Source: Flagellimonas oceani
Lineage (GTDB): Bacteria > Bacteroidota > Bacteroidia > Flavobacteriales > Flavobacteriaceae
Direction of reading: 5' to 3'
DNA length: 64,000 nt
Assembly: GCF_011068285.1 (NCBI RefSeq)
Contig: NZ_CP049616.1
Span: 2,584,501 to 2,648,500 of the forward strand
The position numbers and the translations under genes were made by a program. Every line of letters starts with the position of its first letter. The stretch's first letter is position 1. The notes under the pieces were generated by a model. It was given only the letters and a program-made list of their open reading frames with translations. It searched no databases and was not told the origin of the DNA. Positions 15,926 through 25,261 of the stretch are shown piece after piece.

Positions 15926-16411
15926 TTAAAAAAAGGTGGGTTGCTGATAGGCTTTCATATCCTCGATGGTCTTTTTCGCCAAAGCGTCGTTTTCATCGAG
16001 TTCCAATACCTTGTTGGCCAGATCCACGGCCTTCTCGTGTTCGGCCATTGGGTTGAACTTCTTGTCCTTGACCAGTTCCTTTAGGTCGGACAGGGCCTTC
16101 TTCTTTTTCTCCTTACGGTCGTTCGCCATTTTGGTCTTTTCCTCGGCCTTTTTCAGGTTGCTGAGATAGCCGTTGGCATTGTCGAACAGTACTTTTGTTT
16201 CCTGCATGGGTTTCCCCAACCGTTCCAAAAAGACGGTATCGATTTCCTCGATGCTGCCCTTGAGCGTAAAGGGCCGTATCGCTTTTAGGGCGTTGTCGCC
16301 CTCCGATGCCTTTGGGAGTAGCGAGACCGCACAGTCCGTACCGTGAAAGGAGACCGATATGGAGAATTGTCCAATGCCCGTCTTGCCCAAAGATTTAAAG
16401 AATGTTTCCAT
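15926..16411 (-). CDS. PRTRC system protein E
   Basis: A 161-aa protein, first gene of the cassette. The N-terminal beta-rich half (FSISVSFHGTDCAVSLLPKA, then KAIRPFTLKGSIEEID) is typical of PRTRC E. The middle is a Lys-rich coiled coil (NLKKAEEKTKMANDRKEKKK), and the end has a TPR-like segment (AVDLANKVLELDENDALAKK). The operon runs E-C-F-B-ThiF-membrane protein. The ParB-related gene that gave the system its name and the A and D components are not seen in this window. Confidence 0.75.
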   Translation of the reverse strand: METFFKSLGKTGIGQFSISVSFHGTDCAVSLLPKASEGDNALKAIRPFTLKGSIEEIDTVFLERLGKPMQETKVLFDNANGYLSNLKKAEEKTKMANDRKEKKKKALSDLKELVKDKKFNPMAEHEKAVDLANKVLELDENDALAKKTIEDMKAYQQPTFF

Positions 16412-16730
16412 AGGTACTGCTTTTAATTGTTGTTACAAGATACCCTCAAGAATCTTTAAATCATTGAAAATTAAGGATTTAAACCACAATCGACTTCTTC
16501 TTCCCCTCACCACAAAATACGCCCCGAAGGGGCGTTGGAACCGGTGTCCGCTTATTGGAGGCGGGCGGGAATCATTGCAAATTTTTGGATGGACTTTAGG
16601 TAACCGTAAAAATTTTTGCGGAAGTAGTTTACGGTATCTATGGCAGGCTGTGTTGCATACGAAGTAGGGCTTTCGTTAATTCATGCGCTTTTCGTAGTTG
16701 ATAACTGAGATGTATAAATCCATAGGAAAT
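16412..16730. other. Intergenic region between PRTRC and the kinase operon
   Basis: 319 bases without a gene. It holds the promoter side of the PRTRC operon and a perfect hairpin ACGCCCC-GAA-GGGGCGT (16519-16535). Further on, AAATTTTTG occurs twice (near 16579 and 16610) on both sides of TAACCG. Since both neighbouring operons are on the minus strand, the hairpin may be the terminator of the kinase operon or part of a PRTRC operator or centromere-like site. Confidence 0.45.
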
Positions 16731-17930
16731 TTAAATAGAATCCCATTTGTGACTTAAGACCATTCCTCTTAATCTGTGAAAAACATTTAAAGCAGAAAGG
16801 TTGGAGTCTACAACATCCGAAAAATCCCTGTCCTTTCCTCGTATTCCATTGTCATTAAAATATTTGGTAAGTCTATCGGCTCCTTCCAGTCTTAATTTAA
16901 TGGATTCCTTAGTCTCAATATAAGATTCTTTCACGGTATTTTGGGCTTGCATGCGTAAACATTGTAGATAGTGCCGGAAAGACTCTCGGTCGCCATATTT
17001 GACAGTTGTTGGTTGCGCACCAGAAAAGAGAATATCGGCATAACCAGAAAGGTTTTCTGTATCCGTTCTTAAATCACTCAAAATACCCAAACGTCTCGCA
17101 ATATCTAAGAACGGTATCTGATATTCCGATAGGCTCTGAGGACAATAGTACCATGTTGACCTCCTACTAACAGAATCCTCCGGATTGTTGAACTTATTGG
17201 CATTAAAGCTCCTAACATTGAGCCAATTTCCGGATGCTATTGCATCGGTTTTCGTAAGTGCCAAATTGAGCATTTGATGATTGGCGTAGCCAACAACAAC
17301 CTGTTTACCTTGAAGTTTTAAACCTGCGGTTAAATCCATTAGATTGACAAGCCAATTTGGGTTGTCAACCAAATAGCGATTGTTAGATGGTTCTGGTACC
17401 ACATAGCAGCCTTGCACATTCCAAGTATCCATATATTCTAAAACATCGTGAATTGCCTCCTCAGAATTCATAGCTTCTTGAGATAAACACAAAGTGAAAT
17501 AAATGTTTTCATGAACATTTAAATTCTGTGCTTCATTGATAATTAAAGTATGGTAGTTATACCAATTATCATTGATTTCAGAGCTTCTGCTTCCCGGTAG
17601 GATGAAAAATGGCGTTTCATAAGGGCTATTATACTCGTCCCTTAATACTGCGAGCATTCTTCTGACGTCGACCGAATTAAAAAGAGCTGTTGAATAATCC
17701 GATGGCCAAAACGAATGGGATGTCAATCTTCCATGGTCAGCGTGCGGCACATAAAATTGAGGATCAAAGACAACTTGACCACCTACTTTATGTATGTCCG
17801 GAACAAAACCGTTCATTTGATCTATGTCTTGATCTCTTGGACTCAAAATTACAGTGCCTGATTGCCAGTTCTTAATAAGGTGCTTGCAATGCGCCATCAT
17901 TCCATATCCAAATTGAAGGTATAGTTCCAT
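16731..17930 (-). CDS. Unassigned 399-aa protein of the nuclease-kinase operon
   Basis: A soluble 399-aa protein of unknown family. Its pattern of beta strands ending in functional-looking loops (VVFDPQFYVPHADHGRLTSH, CYVVPEPSN, VVVGYANHQMLNLALTK, AIASGNWLNVRSF) suggests a TIM-barrel enzyme, distantly like the tRNA-guanine transglycosylase group. That resemblance is only impressionistic. The C-terminal third is helical. The ATG follows directly after the kinase stop (TAAATG), so translation is coupled. Third gene of an operon that reads nuclease, kinase, this protein. It may be the effector or the kinase target of a defence system. Confidence 0.7.
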   Translation of the reverse strand: MELYLQFGYGMMAHCKHLIKNWQSGTVILSPRDQDIDQMNGFVPDIHKVGGQVVFDPQFYVPHADHGRLTSHSFWPSDYSTALFNSVDVRRMLAVLRDEYNSPYETPFFILPGSRSSEINDNWYNYHTLIINEAQNLNVHENIYFTLCLSQEAMNSEEAIHDVLEYMDTWNVQGCYVVPEPSNNRYLVDNPNWLVNLMDLTAGLKLQGKQVVVGYANHQMLNLALTKTDAIASGNWLNVRSFNANKFNNPEDSVSRRSTWYYCPQSLSEYQIPFLDIARRLGILSDLRTDTENLSGYADILFSGAQPTTVKYGDRESFRHYLQCLRMQAQNTVKESYIETKESIKLRLEGADRLTKYFNDNGIRGKDRDFSDVVDSNLSALNVFHRLRGMVLSHKWDSI

Positions 17931-18761
17931 TTAATTTAAAGTAAGTGTTTCCTTTAAAGTGTCAAAAATAATTTTTGCCTCATTAGCCGTATTCGGCCTT
18001 CTATTTCTTCGATGGTCTCCTAAAAGACTAATAAAGGTAGAGAGTTGGAATTGTCCATCGCCTTCTATTCTCAGAGGCGGTAAAGATATATTCTCCAGTT
18101 TTCTAAGAACCTTAAAAATATCATTATCGACATCGACCATATAAAAATTTTGCCCCCTTAACAATTCATAACAAACCACCCCTATTGAAAAAAGGTCTGC
18201 GCGTATATCAATATCTTTTTTATAGTTTCTAAATTGTTCTGAGGATGCGTAACCCACTGTAAATAGGCCAAAGGGGTCATCAGACTTGGTTATGGATTCT
18301 AGATCAAGGTGTCTTGCTATTCCAAAATCAAGAAGCCAAAAGTTGTCATCATCGTCGAGGATAATATTCTCTGGTTTAATATCCCTATGCACCAGTTGTT
18401 TGTTTTCGGAATGAACAGCTATTTCGAGCATAGTGTCCAAAAACCGAACAATATCATTTATTAGGAACTTTCTGCCGTCATTTATGGCGTCCCTTAGATT
18501 TTGCCCTGAAATGTACTCTTCGACAATCCAAATAAATTCTGGGTCAGCTTCTTCGCAATTATGAGCGATGATTCTAGGTATATTCGGAGATTCGTCTAGT
18601 ACGGATACCGCTCTTATTTCCCTTTTTGTTCGCTCTAAACTGTCAGAATTTGGAAAAACTTTCTTGAATACGATTTGACCATGTTCATCATGTGTACCTT
18701 GGAAAACTTCCTTTTGCCCCCCTTTTTTGATTAGGTTTAAATCCTTTAATTCTTCTATCAT
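17931..18761 (-). CDS. Hanks-type serine/threonine protein kinase
   Basis: A 276-aa kinase domain without membrane segment or extra domains. Motifs: a degenerate glycine loop (KKGGQKEVFQG), the lysine in VFKKVF (Lys33/34), hinge region EEYISGQNL, HRDIKPEN (Asp127, Lys129, Asn132), DFG (Asp145) and the activation segment ending TVGYASSEQF, then ADLFSIGVVCYELL. All catalytic residues are present, so it should be active. It is the middle gene of the operon, 5 bases after the nuclease gene. Free-standing kinases of this type occur in several phage-defence loci, where they phosphorylate host or partner proteins; its substrate here could be either neighbour. Confidence 0.9.
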   Translation of the reverse strand: MIEELKDLNLIKKGGQKEVFQGTHDEHGQIVFKKVFPNSDSLERTKREIRAVSVLDESPNIPRIIAHNCEEADPEFIWIVEEYISGQNLRDAINDGRKFLINDIVRFLDTMLEIAVHSENKQLVHRDIKPENIILDDDDNFWLLDFGIARHLDLESITKSDDPFGLFTVGYASSEQFRNYKKDIDIRADLFSIGVVCYELLRGQNFYMVDVDNDIFKVLRKLENISLPPLRIEGDGQFQLSTFISLLGDHRRNRRPNTANEAKIIFDTLKETLTLN

Positions 18762-18766
18762 AAAAC

Positions 18767-19468
18767 TTACAAAGCTGATGCCAATTGACGGCCTATATAT
18801 TCATTGATAATCCAAGAGAAATAAGACCCAGGTAGTTTGGCTTTTTTTGCCCTTACCTTCAATTTTGCGCCGTCTTCACTTTGAGATAAAATTCCAAGGT
18901 TGCCATTGATCGAAGACACTACATTCTCGGTTATGGTTTTATCAGGAAGCAACACATAAGAATGTGAGGAAAAGTTTTCATTTAACTGTGCTTGCTTAAA
19001 CGCATTCTTCCAATCACTCATTTTAGCTTCGATGGAAATGATTTCACGTACAAAAAAGGAATTTTCAAAATCCTTTATTCTGGCAGTCATTCCGTTAAAG
19101 AATATAAGCTCTGCTTGCACCAGCTTTTTAAGGGATTTCTGAGCGGATTTTTCGGAGTACCCAAGTTGTTGAAGTATTCTTTTAAAACGGATACCCCTTT
19201 TACCATTTGAAGAAATATGGTGCAGGATTTTAATGTCCGTTTTATCGAGTTTATTTCTCTTTGGCGGCCAACCACTTTTATCAATATCTTCCCATACCAC
19301 AATCAGAATATCTGGGATTCCTGTCTCGGCATAAACTTCCTTTAGTACTTTAAACTTGTAATTTTTCTTCTCAAAGTTTTGAGTATATTGATTTAGAAAA
19401 GTATTGACCAAGTCATTTTCAGGGCCTTCTTTTTCTTTCCTAAAGTTAAATTGCAGGTTGTCGAGCAT
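18767..19468 (-). CDS. Predicted PD-(D/E)XK nuclease interrupted by a winged-helix domain
   Basis: A 233-aa protein. Near the N terminus PENDLV (Glu17) and GIPDILIVVW (Asp53) look like the first acidic residues of a restriction-endonuclease fold. The last motif, ISIEAKMSDWKNAFKQAQ (Glu147, Lys149), follows only after an inserted winged helix (about residues 73-130: DKTDIKILHHISSNGKRG, GYSEKSAQKSLKKLVQAELI). The start at 19468 was preferred because the longer frame opens with TTG inside a promoter -7 box. The combined nuclease and DNA-reading domains suggest a DNA sensor or effector. First gene of the operon with the kinase. Confidence 0.65.
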   Translation of the reverse strand: MLDNLQFNFRKEKEGPENDLVNTFLNQYTQNFEKKNYKFKVLKEVYAETGIPDILIVVWEDIDKSGWPPKRNKLDKTDIKILHHISSNGKRGIRFKRILQQLGYSEKSAQKSLKKLVQAELIFFNGMTARIKDFENSFFVREIISIEAKMSDWKNAFKQAQLNENFSSHSYVLLPDKTITENVVSSINGNLGILSQSEDGAKLKVRAKKAKLPGSYFSWIINEYIGRQLASAL

Positions 19469-19486
19469 ATAAATTTTTGTTTTGAA

Positions 19487-19494
19487 CAAAGATA
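19487..19494 (-). promoter_or_regulatory. Promoter -7 box of the nuclease-kinase operon
   Basis: The minus strand reads TATCTTTG here (plus CAAAGATA), matching TAnnTTTG, about 19 bases before the chosen start codon. No clear TTG -33 box was found at the usual distance, so the promoter may be weak or regulated. Confidence 0.45.
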
Positions 19495-19861
19495 ACAGTC
19501 TAAAGATAATTCCTTTTTTGTACTTGAACAGGATATTAAAAATAAATCAATACTCTCGGCGTTTATTGCCATTTGTTTTCAAAAAAACTGCTAATGATAG
19601 GGTCTAAAAAGGTTAGATGAAACTACTCCCTATTATATGCTGGGCAAACAACTCCAATTCAATTTGAACTTTTAAGATTTCAGGAATCCTCGTAAGTAGT
19701 CCCTTTTAAAACAACCGCACAGCTATTGACTAAAAAATATCCATTATAAAGGGGCTAACCGCCAAAATTCAACTACTAATTTATAAGGTATTTCTGGCTA
19801 TATTCCACTTTAGGCGTGTTTACATTCTAAATTGGAATATACAAAATAGTCTTTGCCGCGG
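19495..19861. other. Intergenic region, no gene seen
   Basis: About 370 AT-rich bases between the kinase operon promoter and the end of the helicase gene. No ORF with protein-like composition, no strong repeat and no clear terminator hairpin were seen. Confidence 0.5.
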
Positions 19862-22800
19862 TTAGACTTTGACTGCCCTTTTTCGTTTGAGCTCTTTGAT
19901 ATCCTGTCTTAATACCTGCATCTTGGCCGTTTTTTCCGGAGGGAAGCCAATAGCCGTTTTCTTTTTATGGGTTTCCATCGAACGCAGGTTATAGTCCAGA
20001 TCGAATTTTTTGGAGCTGATTTCCCGTTGTACCTTTTGACATAGTTTGAACAGTTGCAGGGCCACTTTTTCCGGGTCGAACCGTTGCTGTTTTCTGCCAA
20101 CGATGTGGATATTCCTAAACTCCAGTCGATAGCAATAGAGATAATTGTGATTTGAGGGAACATATTCTGCTTGAAAGACCAAATTGGCATTCAGGGTTCG
20201 CAAACGGGCAACTTGCTTGTGCTTTTGTATGTTCAGGTTCAAATTCGACCGTTCGACCATGGCCAAGCCCAATTGTTTAAGGAAAGTTTTGGGTTCCTTT
20301 ACATTATGGACACTCGATTCGAGTTCGGAACCCGAAACGAGACCTAGCAAACCTCTTTGCAACTGGTCCATGTCCTCGGGTTCGATTTCATCCATGGGCA
20401 TGTTCATCCCGCTGATCGCATTTTGCGCCCTTTCCAAATCGGCCACTTGGGAAACAATATGTTTGTTTTCCTTTTCGATGCGCTCGATGGCCTTGAAGGA
20501 ATTGGCCTTGTTGAGCTCGTGCAACCGCTTTTGCGATTGTAAAAACTTTAGGTCATCAGAAAGTTTGACGAGTTGAAATTGGTCCATATCCCCAATCAAC
20601 GCAGCCTGCATCTGCTCATAGGACAGGCTCTTGTCATCGGGAACAAGGTCGTCATAGATACGCTTGTTCGGGTCGGCTTCCCTGATCTGTTCCCGGAACC
20701 TTTCCTTATGGGTATTCAACGAATAGGAAAAGATATCCGTGGAATCCTTGATGCCGTAGAATCGCTCCACCACCGTATTGCCATAGATTTGGGCCACTTC
20801 ATTTCCCTTGCGCAGGCCCCGTCCGGCCCTTTGGTCAAAGGCATCGGGGGAATAGGGAATGTCCATATGGAAGATGCCTACGACCCGTTTTTGGATGTTC
20901 GTGCCCGTACCCAATACCTGTGTACTACCGAGTGCCACCCTAATCTCTCCATTTCGTATCTTTTCCTGCATGAAATCCGTTTTGTTCTTAGCCTTTTCCT
21001 CCTGAGCCAAGGCAATTTCATGGGCTGGAATGTCATAGTCTTCCCAAAGGATTTCGCGGACCGTGTCGTACGAGTTGTACTGTCCCGGTTTCCAAACATT
21101 CAGGTCGGAGAACACCAAACACACCCCTTTGTGTTCCGATGTTTTTTTATAAAGCTCGGCAACATCCCGGCACAGACGTTGCAGTTTGAATTGGTCGAGT
21201 TCCGAAAAATCGATGGCAAGATTGTCCTTTGCCAAAGGGTCGATCAAAAGGGAACGGTTGATGTTGAGTGCCGTTATGTGTGCGGACTTCATTTGGTCTG
21301 CGTTGTAAATGGGAACCTTGAACAGGGCATTTTGGTTGCGATCCTTTGTAAACCTGAGCGAGGCCTGTTTGAGTTCTTCATAGGCTGGTGTCGACTCCAA
21401 AATGATAAATTCCCTGTCCACTTCAAGGTCATGGGTCTTGAAATGTTTGTCCCTACAGATATGGGTAAAGGAGTTGTACATCTTGCTCAATTCGGGCAGA
21501 TTGGTATAGTATCGAAATCGCGCATGCATCCTCGGATCCCCGAAAATGTTCGGTTCGATGCTTACGCTCTGCTTCAGGAAAATCGAGGCCCAGGCATCGA
21601 AATTGAAGATGTTCTTGCGCTTCAGTGCCGCAGGGGTAAGATAGCGCTGGTAGGCATACAGTTCGGTAACCGAGTTTTTTAGAGGGGTGCCGCTATAAAA
21701 AAAGATGTTTTTGTCGGGACCCATCCTGTGGTGGATGGATTTTATGCTGATTTCAAGGTCCAGGTTCCTTTGACTGTCCGAATGGTTGTTGAGGCCGGAT
21801 ACGTTCTGATGCCGGGTCGTGAAACCGATGTTCTTGAAATAATGGGCCTCGTCGATCATCAAAGCTTCGATGCCTAGATCCGTCAGGGTCGTTTCCATCC
21901 CATCGGACCGTTCCTCCAATTTTTTAAGGGTCGCCTGTAGCTTGCCCTCCAAATGTTCCTTCCTTTTGATCAGGCCCTTGATCAGTTTTTTGGATTCCTT
22001 TATATTTCCGTATTCCCTTGCCGTTTGTAGGTCCTGTTCGATCATATCGATTTTTTCTTCGAGGATATCCAGGACGAAGTGCCTTGATTTGGGAATCTGC
22101 TTTAAATGGCCATGCTCGGCGATGATCAGGTCAATGGCCCTGTGGTTTTTAATCGTTTTCAAGGTCTTGGCCCTCTTGCCCTTGGCCATGTTCTTGGAAC
22201 TCAATCGGAGCATGTTCAGTTGGGGAAAATTGGCCCTGATCTCGGCCTCGATCTGGGGGGCTACGCTTTTTAAAGTCAGTAACAGGGTTCTCTTGCTCTT
22301 CCCGTGCTGTTTCAGTTTATGGGCCAGCATCGCCATGGAGAGGGTCTTGCCCTTGCCGACCTGATGATCGTTCAGGGCACTCCCTTTGGTAAGCCCGAAG
22401 AGTGTGGAATCGATCTGGTGCTGGTAGGGCGGGTAGACCAAGGTATCCGGAAAGGTGAGCCATCCCTTGGGTACCGTGATATTGACATCGGCCAAAAAGG
22501 CCTGATAATAGTTGTTCTCTATGGTGGCCTTCAATTCTTGGCTCCCTTCGATAAAGGACTTGAAGTGGAGCTGCAGTTCCTCATAAATATTTTGGGCCAT
22601 CAAGGTGGCATCCTTGTCCAGTTTCCTGATGGTCTTTCCGGACCTGTCCTTATACGAGGTAAAGATGACAGGATACCTGTTTTCAGCAAAATGTTGCAAT
22701 ATCCGTTTATAGTTCGCCTTGACCTCATGGTGCAGCACCACACTGAAACGTTCGTGGGCCTCTTGGTTAAAGTCCCTGGGGAACATCAGGGTCAGGGTGG

Positions 22801-24877
22801 AATTGAACTGGGCCATATTGATCTGTACCTTCTCGCCTATGAGCTCCTCTAAAAAGGACTCCTTCGCGGAAATGGGGATAAAATGGCTTTCGAAATTGAA
22901 CTCGATATCGTCCAGGTCCAACTTTATGGGAAGCAGCTCCGTCAACGCCTGTTCCATTCTTTCCGTTCCGATTTCGAATGGCGGAGGATGGTTCCCGACA
23001 TAATCGATCTTATCCTGGATATAGCCACTCGAAAATAGGAAATAGGGCACCACTGCATAGCCCGTTTCGGATTCCCTATCGGGCTCTAGAAAAAGGGAGC
23101 GGGTTTCCAGCCCGTTCAGCAACAGTTCCTTTTCGTTGGTCTTAAAGGCTCTTGTGATGGCTGCTATATCGATCTGTCCGTTATGGTCAAATTGGTAGCG
23201 CGCCATTTGTTCGGGATTCTCGAATCTGGGTTCCTTTGAGTCGGATGTATCTGTGCCAATTTCAGCAGAAGCGGTTTCATCGGGTTTGGTTTTGGCGCGG
23301 GGAGCCTTTAGAAATCGTTTCAAGGTGAACGACGGATTTTTGCCATAGCCCTTTCCATCCTCCTTTTTCTCAAACTGTTGGCGGACCTGCTCGAAATAAT
23401 GGTCGTCCTTCAGAAATATGAGATGCCCCTTTAGGAATCCCCACTTAAAATGGAAGGTGTCCAATTGGTAGTCCAAGTCCTGGAAGCGTCGGGCAACTTC
23501 TTGCTCCGGAAGTTCCCTTTTTTCGATATTGAGGTTGAGCAGTACGAGCTCGTTCCGCATACGGGCATAGTCCGCCACCAATTCCCTGATTTTATGGGGT
23601 ACCTTTCTTGTGCGCTGTGGGTCGGTGTAAAACAAAACTTCGCCCTTCTTGTTAAAATTGTAGGTACCAAAAAACAATCGGGAGTATTGTTTGGCTTCTT
23701 TATCGTGCAAGGCAATCGGAGGTAAAACCGTATCGACGATAGGAGGCGTTGGTGGTGCTGCCGTTTGTTCCTCGGCTATGGCCTCCTTTGGCAAGGGTTC
23801 CGGTTTTTTCGGTATATCTAAAGGTGCCTGACCGACCTCGAACTTGAAACCATCGGATTGTCCTTCCAGAAAATTCGACAGGGATATTTCGTTAGGTTCA
23901 ACAATAATGCTTGGCCTGTTGTGGAAAAAGCCGAGCTTGGGCGTACCGTGAACATTTCCCGGATTGTTCTTGAAAAAACGATTGGTCAGAAAGGATTGAC
24001 CTTCCAGTTCAACGGCTTCGGTTTCCGCAAAATCCATTTCGTCGGCGGACAGCGTTTTTTTGTTGGAAGTCCTACGGTACAACAATAGATCGGATACGAC
24101 CTTGGTGCCCTCGTTGGTGAACAAGTCCGTGTTGAAACGGTTGGCCAGGAGCAAGTCGTTATCCAATAATATAGACTCCCTAAAATCATTGTAGGCACTT
24201 CGCTCGGCAAAGGCGGAAGAGGTAACCAAGGCCGTGATTCCCCCATGGCGTACCATCTTTGGGGCATAAAAATTAAAATAATTGCCCACATTCTTGAGCG
24301 GACCTTCCGTCAGGTAATCGTGTCGATAGGCCTTGGTGATGGGAATGTCCCCAAAAGGGATATTGGTCATGACCAGATCGAAACGGGTCTTTTCCCCTTG
24401 ATCCAGAAAAAAATCCTCAAAAGTGGTGTTCAGTACGGTTACACGGTCGTCTTTTTGGTTATTGGCCTTAAGGATTTCAAACGATAGGATATCGGGTTCC
24501 AAAGCCGTGATTTGGGCTTCGGGAAACGCCTTTTTCAATTCCTGCACATAGGCCCCATTGCCCGCCGAGGGCTCCAGTATGGTCTTGGGTTCGAACCCGT
24601 TCTTTTTTAGAAGACCGATTTTATATTCGATAAGGGTCTTGGGGGTATAGTAACTGGTCAGATGGTACCGCCGCAACGAAGCCAGAATTCCCCTGAAGGT
24701 CTCCGGGAAGGCCTGTTCAAGGGTTTGCAGCAATTGTTGCCCCTGTTTTTCCTTCCCAGATGCAGGATAGAACAACAGCTCCCCCAACTTGGCAAGTCCG
24801 GAATTGTTGATATAATAGTTCTTGGGATTCGATGCCTTTATCAAGGCAACGATCTGAGCCAAATGTTCCTGTTTCAT
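19862..24877 (-). CDS. Giant methyltransferase-helicase fusion (SNF2-like)
   Basis: A 1671-aa protein typical of Bacteroidetes conjugative elements. The N-terminal part is an N6-adenine methyltransferase fold with SAM motif EPSAGNG (102-108) and catalytic motif NIPFG (172-176), a variant of NPPF. A long linker leads to a superfamily 2 helicase: VGKGKT Walker A (about 838), DEAH box (about 1008), SGTP motif III, and DQRAGRGLR motif VI (about 1346). The C terminus is coiled coil (ERIEKENKHIVSQVADLERA). Similar phage DarB-like proteins protect incoming DNA from restriction, so an antirestriction or DNA-processing role after transfer is likely. Last gene of the M23-led operon. Confidence 0.88.
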   Translation of the reverse strand: MKQEHLAQIVALIKASNPKNYYINNSGLAKLGELLFYPASGKEKQGQQLLQTLEQAFPETFRGILASLRRYHLTSYYTPKTLIEYKIGLLKKNGFEPKTILEPSAGNGAYVQELKKAFPEAQITALEPDILSFEILKANNQKDDRVTVLNTTFEDFFLDQGEKTRFDLVMTNIPFGDIPITKAYRHDYLTEGPLKNVGNYFNFYAPKMVRHGGITALVTSSAFAERSAYNDFRESILLDNDLLLANRFNTDLFTNEGTKVVSDLLLYRRTSNKKTLSADEMDFAETEAVELEGQSFLTNRFFKNNPGNVHGTPKLGFFHNRPSIIVEPNEISLSNFLEGQSDGFKFEVGQAPLDIPKKPEPLPKEAIAEEQTAAPPTPPIVDTVLPPIALHDKEAKQYSRLFFGTYNFNKKGEVLFYTDPQRTRKVPHKIRELVADYARMRNELVLLNLNIEKRELPEQEVARRFQDLDYQLDTFHFKWGFLKGHLIFLKDDHYFEQVRQQFEKKEDGKGYGKNPSFTLKRFLKAPRAKTKPDETASAEIGTDTSDSKEPRFENPEQMARYQFDHNGQIDIAAITRAFKTNEKELLLNGLETRSLFLEPDRESETGYAVVPYFLFSSGYIQDKIDYVGNHPPPFEIGTERMEQALTELLPIKLDLDDIEFNFESHFIPISAKESFLEELIGEKVQINMAQFNSTLTLMFPRDFNQEAHERFSVVLHHEVKANYKRILQHFAENRYPVIFTSYKDRSGKTIRKLDKDATLMAQNIYEELQLHFKSFIEGSQELKATIENNYYQAFLADVNITVPKGWLTFPDTLVYPPYQHQIDSTLFGLTKGSALNDHQVGKGKTLSMAMLAHKLKQHGKSKRTLLLTLKSVAPQIEAEIRANFPQLNMLRLSSKNMAKGKRAKTLKTIKNHRAIDLIIAEHGHLKQIPKSRHFVLDILEEKIDMIEQDLQTAREYGNIKESKKLIKGLIKRKEHLEGKLQATLKKLEERSDGMETTLTDLGIEALMIDEAHYFKNIGFTTRHQNVSGLNNHSDSQRNLDLEISIKSIHHRMGPDKNIFFYSGTPLKNSVTELYAYQRYLTPAALKRKNIFNFDAWASIFLKQSVSIEPNIFGDPRMHARFRYYTNLPELSKMYNSFTHICRDKHFKTHDLEVDREFIILESTPAYEELKQASLRFTKDRNQNALFKVPIYNADQMKSAHITALNINRSLLIDPLAKDNLAIDFSELDQFKLQRLCRDVAELYKKTSEHKGVCLVFSDLNVWKPGQYNSYDTVREILWEDYDIPAHEIALAQEEKAKNKTDFMQEKIRNGEIRVALGSTQVLGTGTNIQKRVVGIFHMDIPYSPDAFDQRAGRGLRKGNEVAQIYGNTVVERFYGIKDSTDIFSYSLNTHKERFREQIREADPNKRIYDDLVPDDKSLSYEQMQAALIGDMDQFQLVKLSDDLKFLQSQKRLHELNKANSFKAIERIEKENKHIVSQVADLERAQNAISGMNMPMDEIEPEDMDQLQRGLLGLVSGSELESSVHNVKEPKTFLKQLGLAMVERSNLNLNIQKHKQVARLRTLNANLVFQAEYVPSNHNYLYCYRLEFRNIHIVGRKQQRFDPEKVALQLFKLCQKVQREISSKKFDLDYNLRSMETHKKKTAIGFPPEKTAKMQVLRQDIKELKRKRAVKV

Positions 24878-24883
24878 CCCGAA

Positions 24884-25249
24884 TTATTGAAGCGATTTCA
24901 GGATGGCCGCCTTTCCCTCGGGGTCTTTTTCGTTCAAGGCCCGATAGATATCCGACAGGGCTTCATTGGCATGCTCCAGCGCAAGGGGCCCAATGTGGCC
25001 GTCCTCAAGAAACTGCCCCTGTAATTTGGCGTGCAGGATATAGGCATTGATGGCAAAATCAAAACGGTATTCCGCAGCATCCAAACGGGCGGTCAGGTTC
25101 GGATAAGCCTCCAACGCGTAAAAACAAAAATGAAGGTCGGGACCACATTCCCCATTGGCAAGCTGGCGCTCCCAGTCCTTGATCGTTTCCGGATGTTCAG
25201 TTCGGAACCTTTGGGTTTCCGAAGTAAGTAAGAGTTCTTCCTGTGTCAT
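24884..25249 (-). CDS. Hypothetical protein (121 aa) upstream of the helicase gene
   Basis: A 121-aa soluble helical protein (ERQLANGECGPDLHFCFYAL, LTARLDAAEYRFDFAINAYI). No family is recognised. It lies 6 bases before the helicase start, so it is probably co-translated and may be a small partner of that enzyme. Confidence 0.65.
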   Translation of the reverse strand: MTQEELLLTSETQRFRTEHPETIKDWERQLANGECGPDLHFCFYALEAYPNLTARLDAAEYRFDFAINAYILHAKLQGQFLEDGHIGPLALEHANEALSDIYRALNEKDPEGKAAILKSLQ

Positions 25250-25261
25250 GGATTGTATTTT

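Noticed and set aside
19854..19862. TGCCGCGGT shared with the 3' end of tRNA-Arg, as a possible attachment site
   Set aside because: Only 9 bases match, it lies at the end of the helicase gene in the middle of the element, and the neighbouring bases differ.
20573..21682. Long plus-strand ORF (369 aa)
   Set aside because: It is the antisense shadow of the helicase gene, with no motif or ribosome-binding site.
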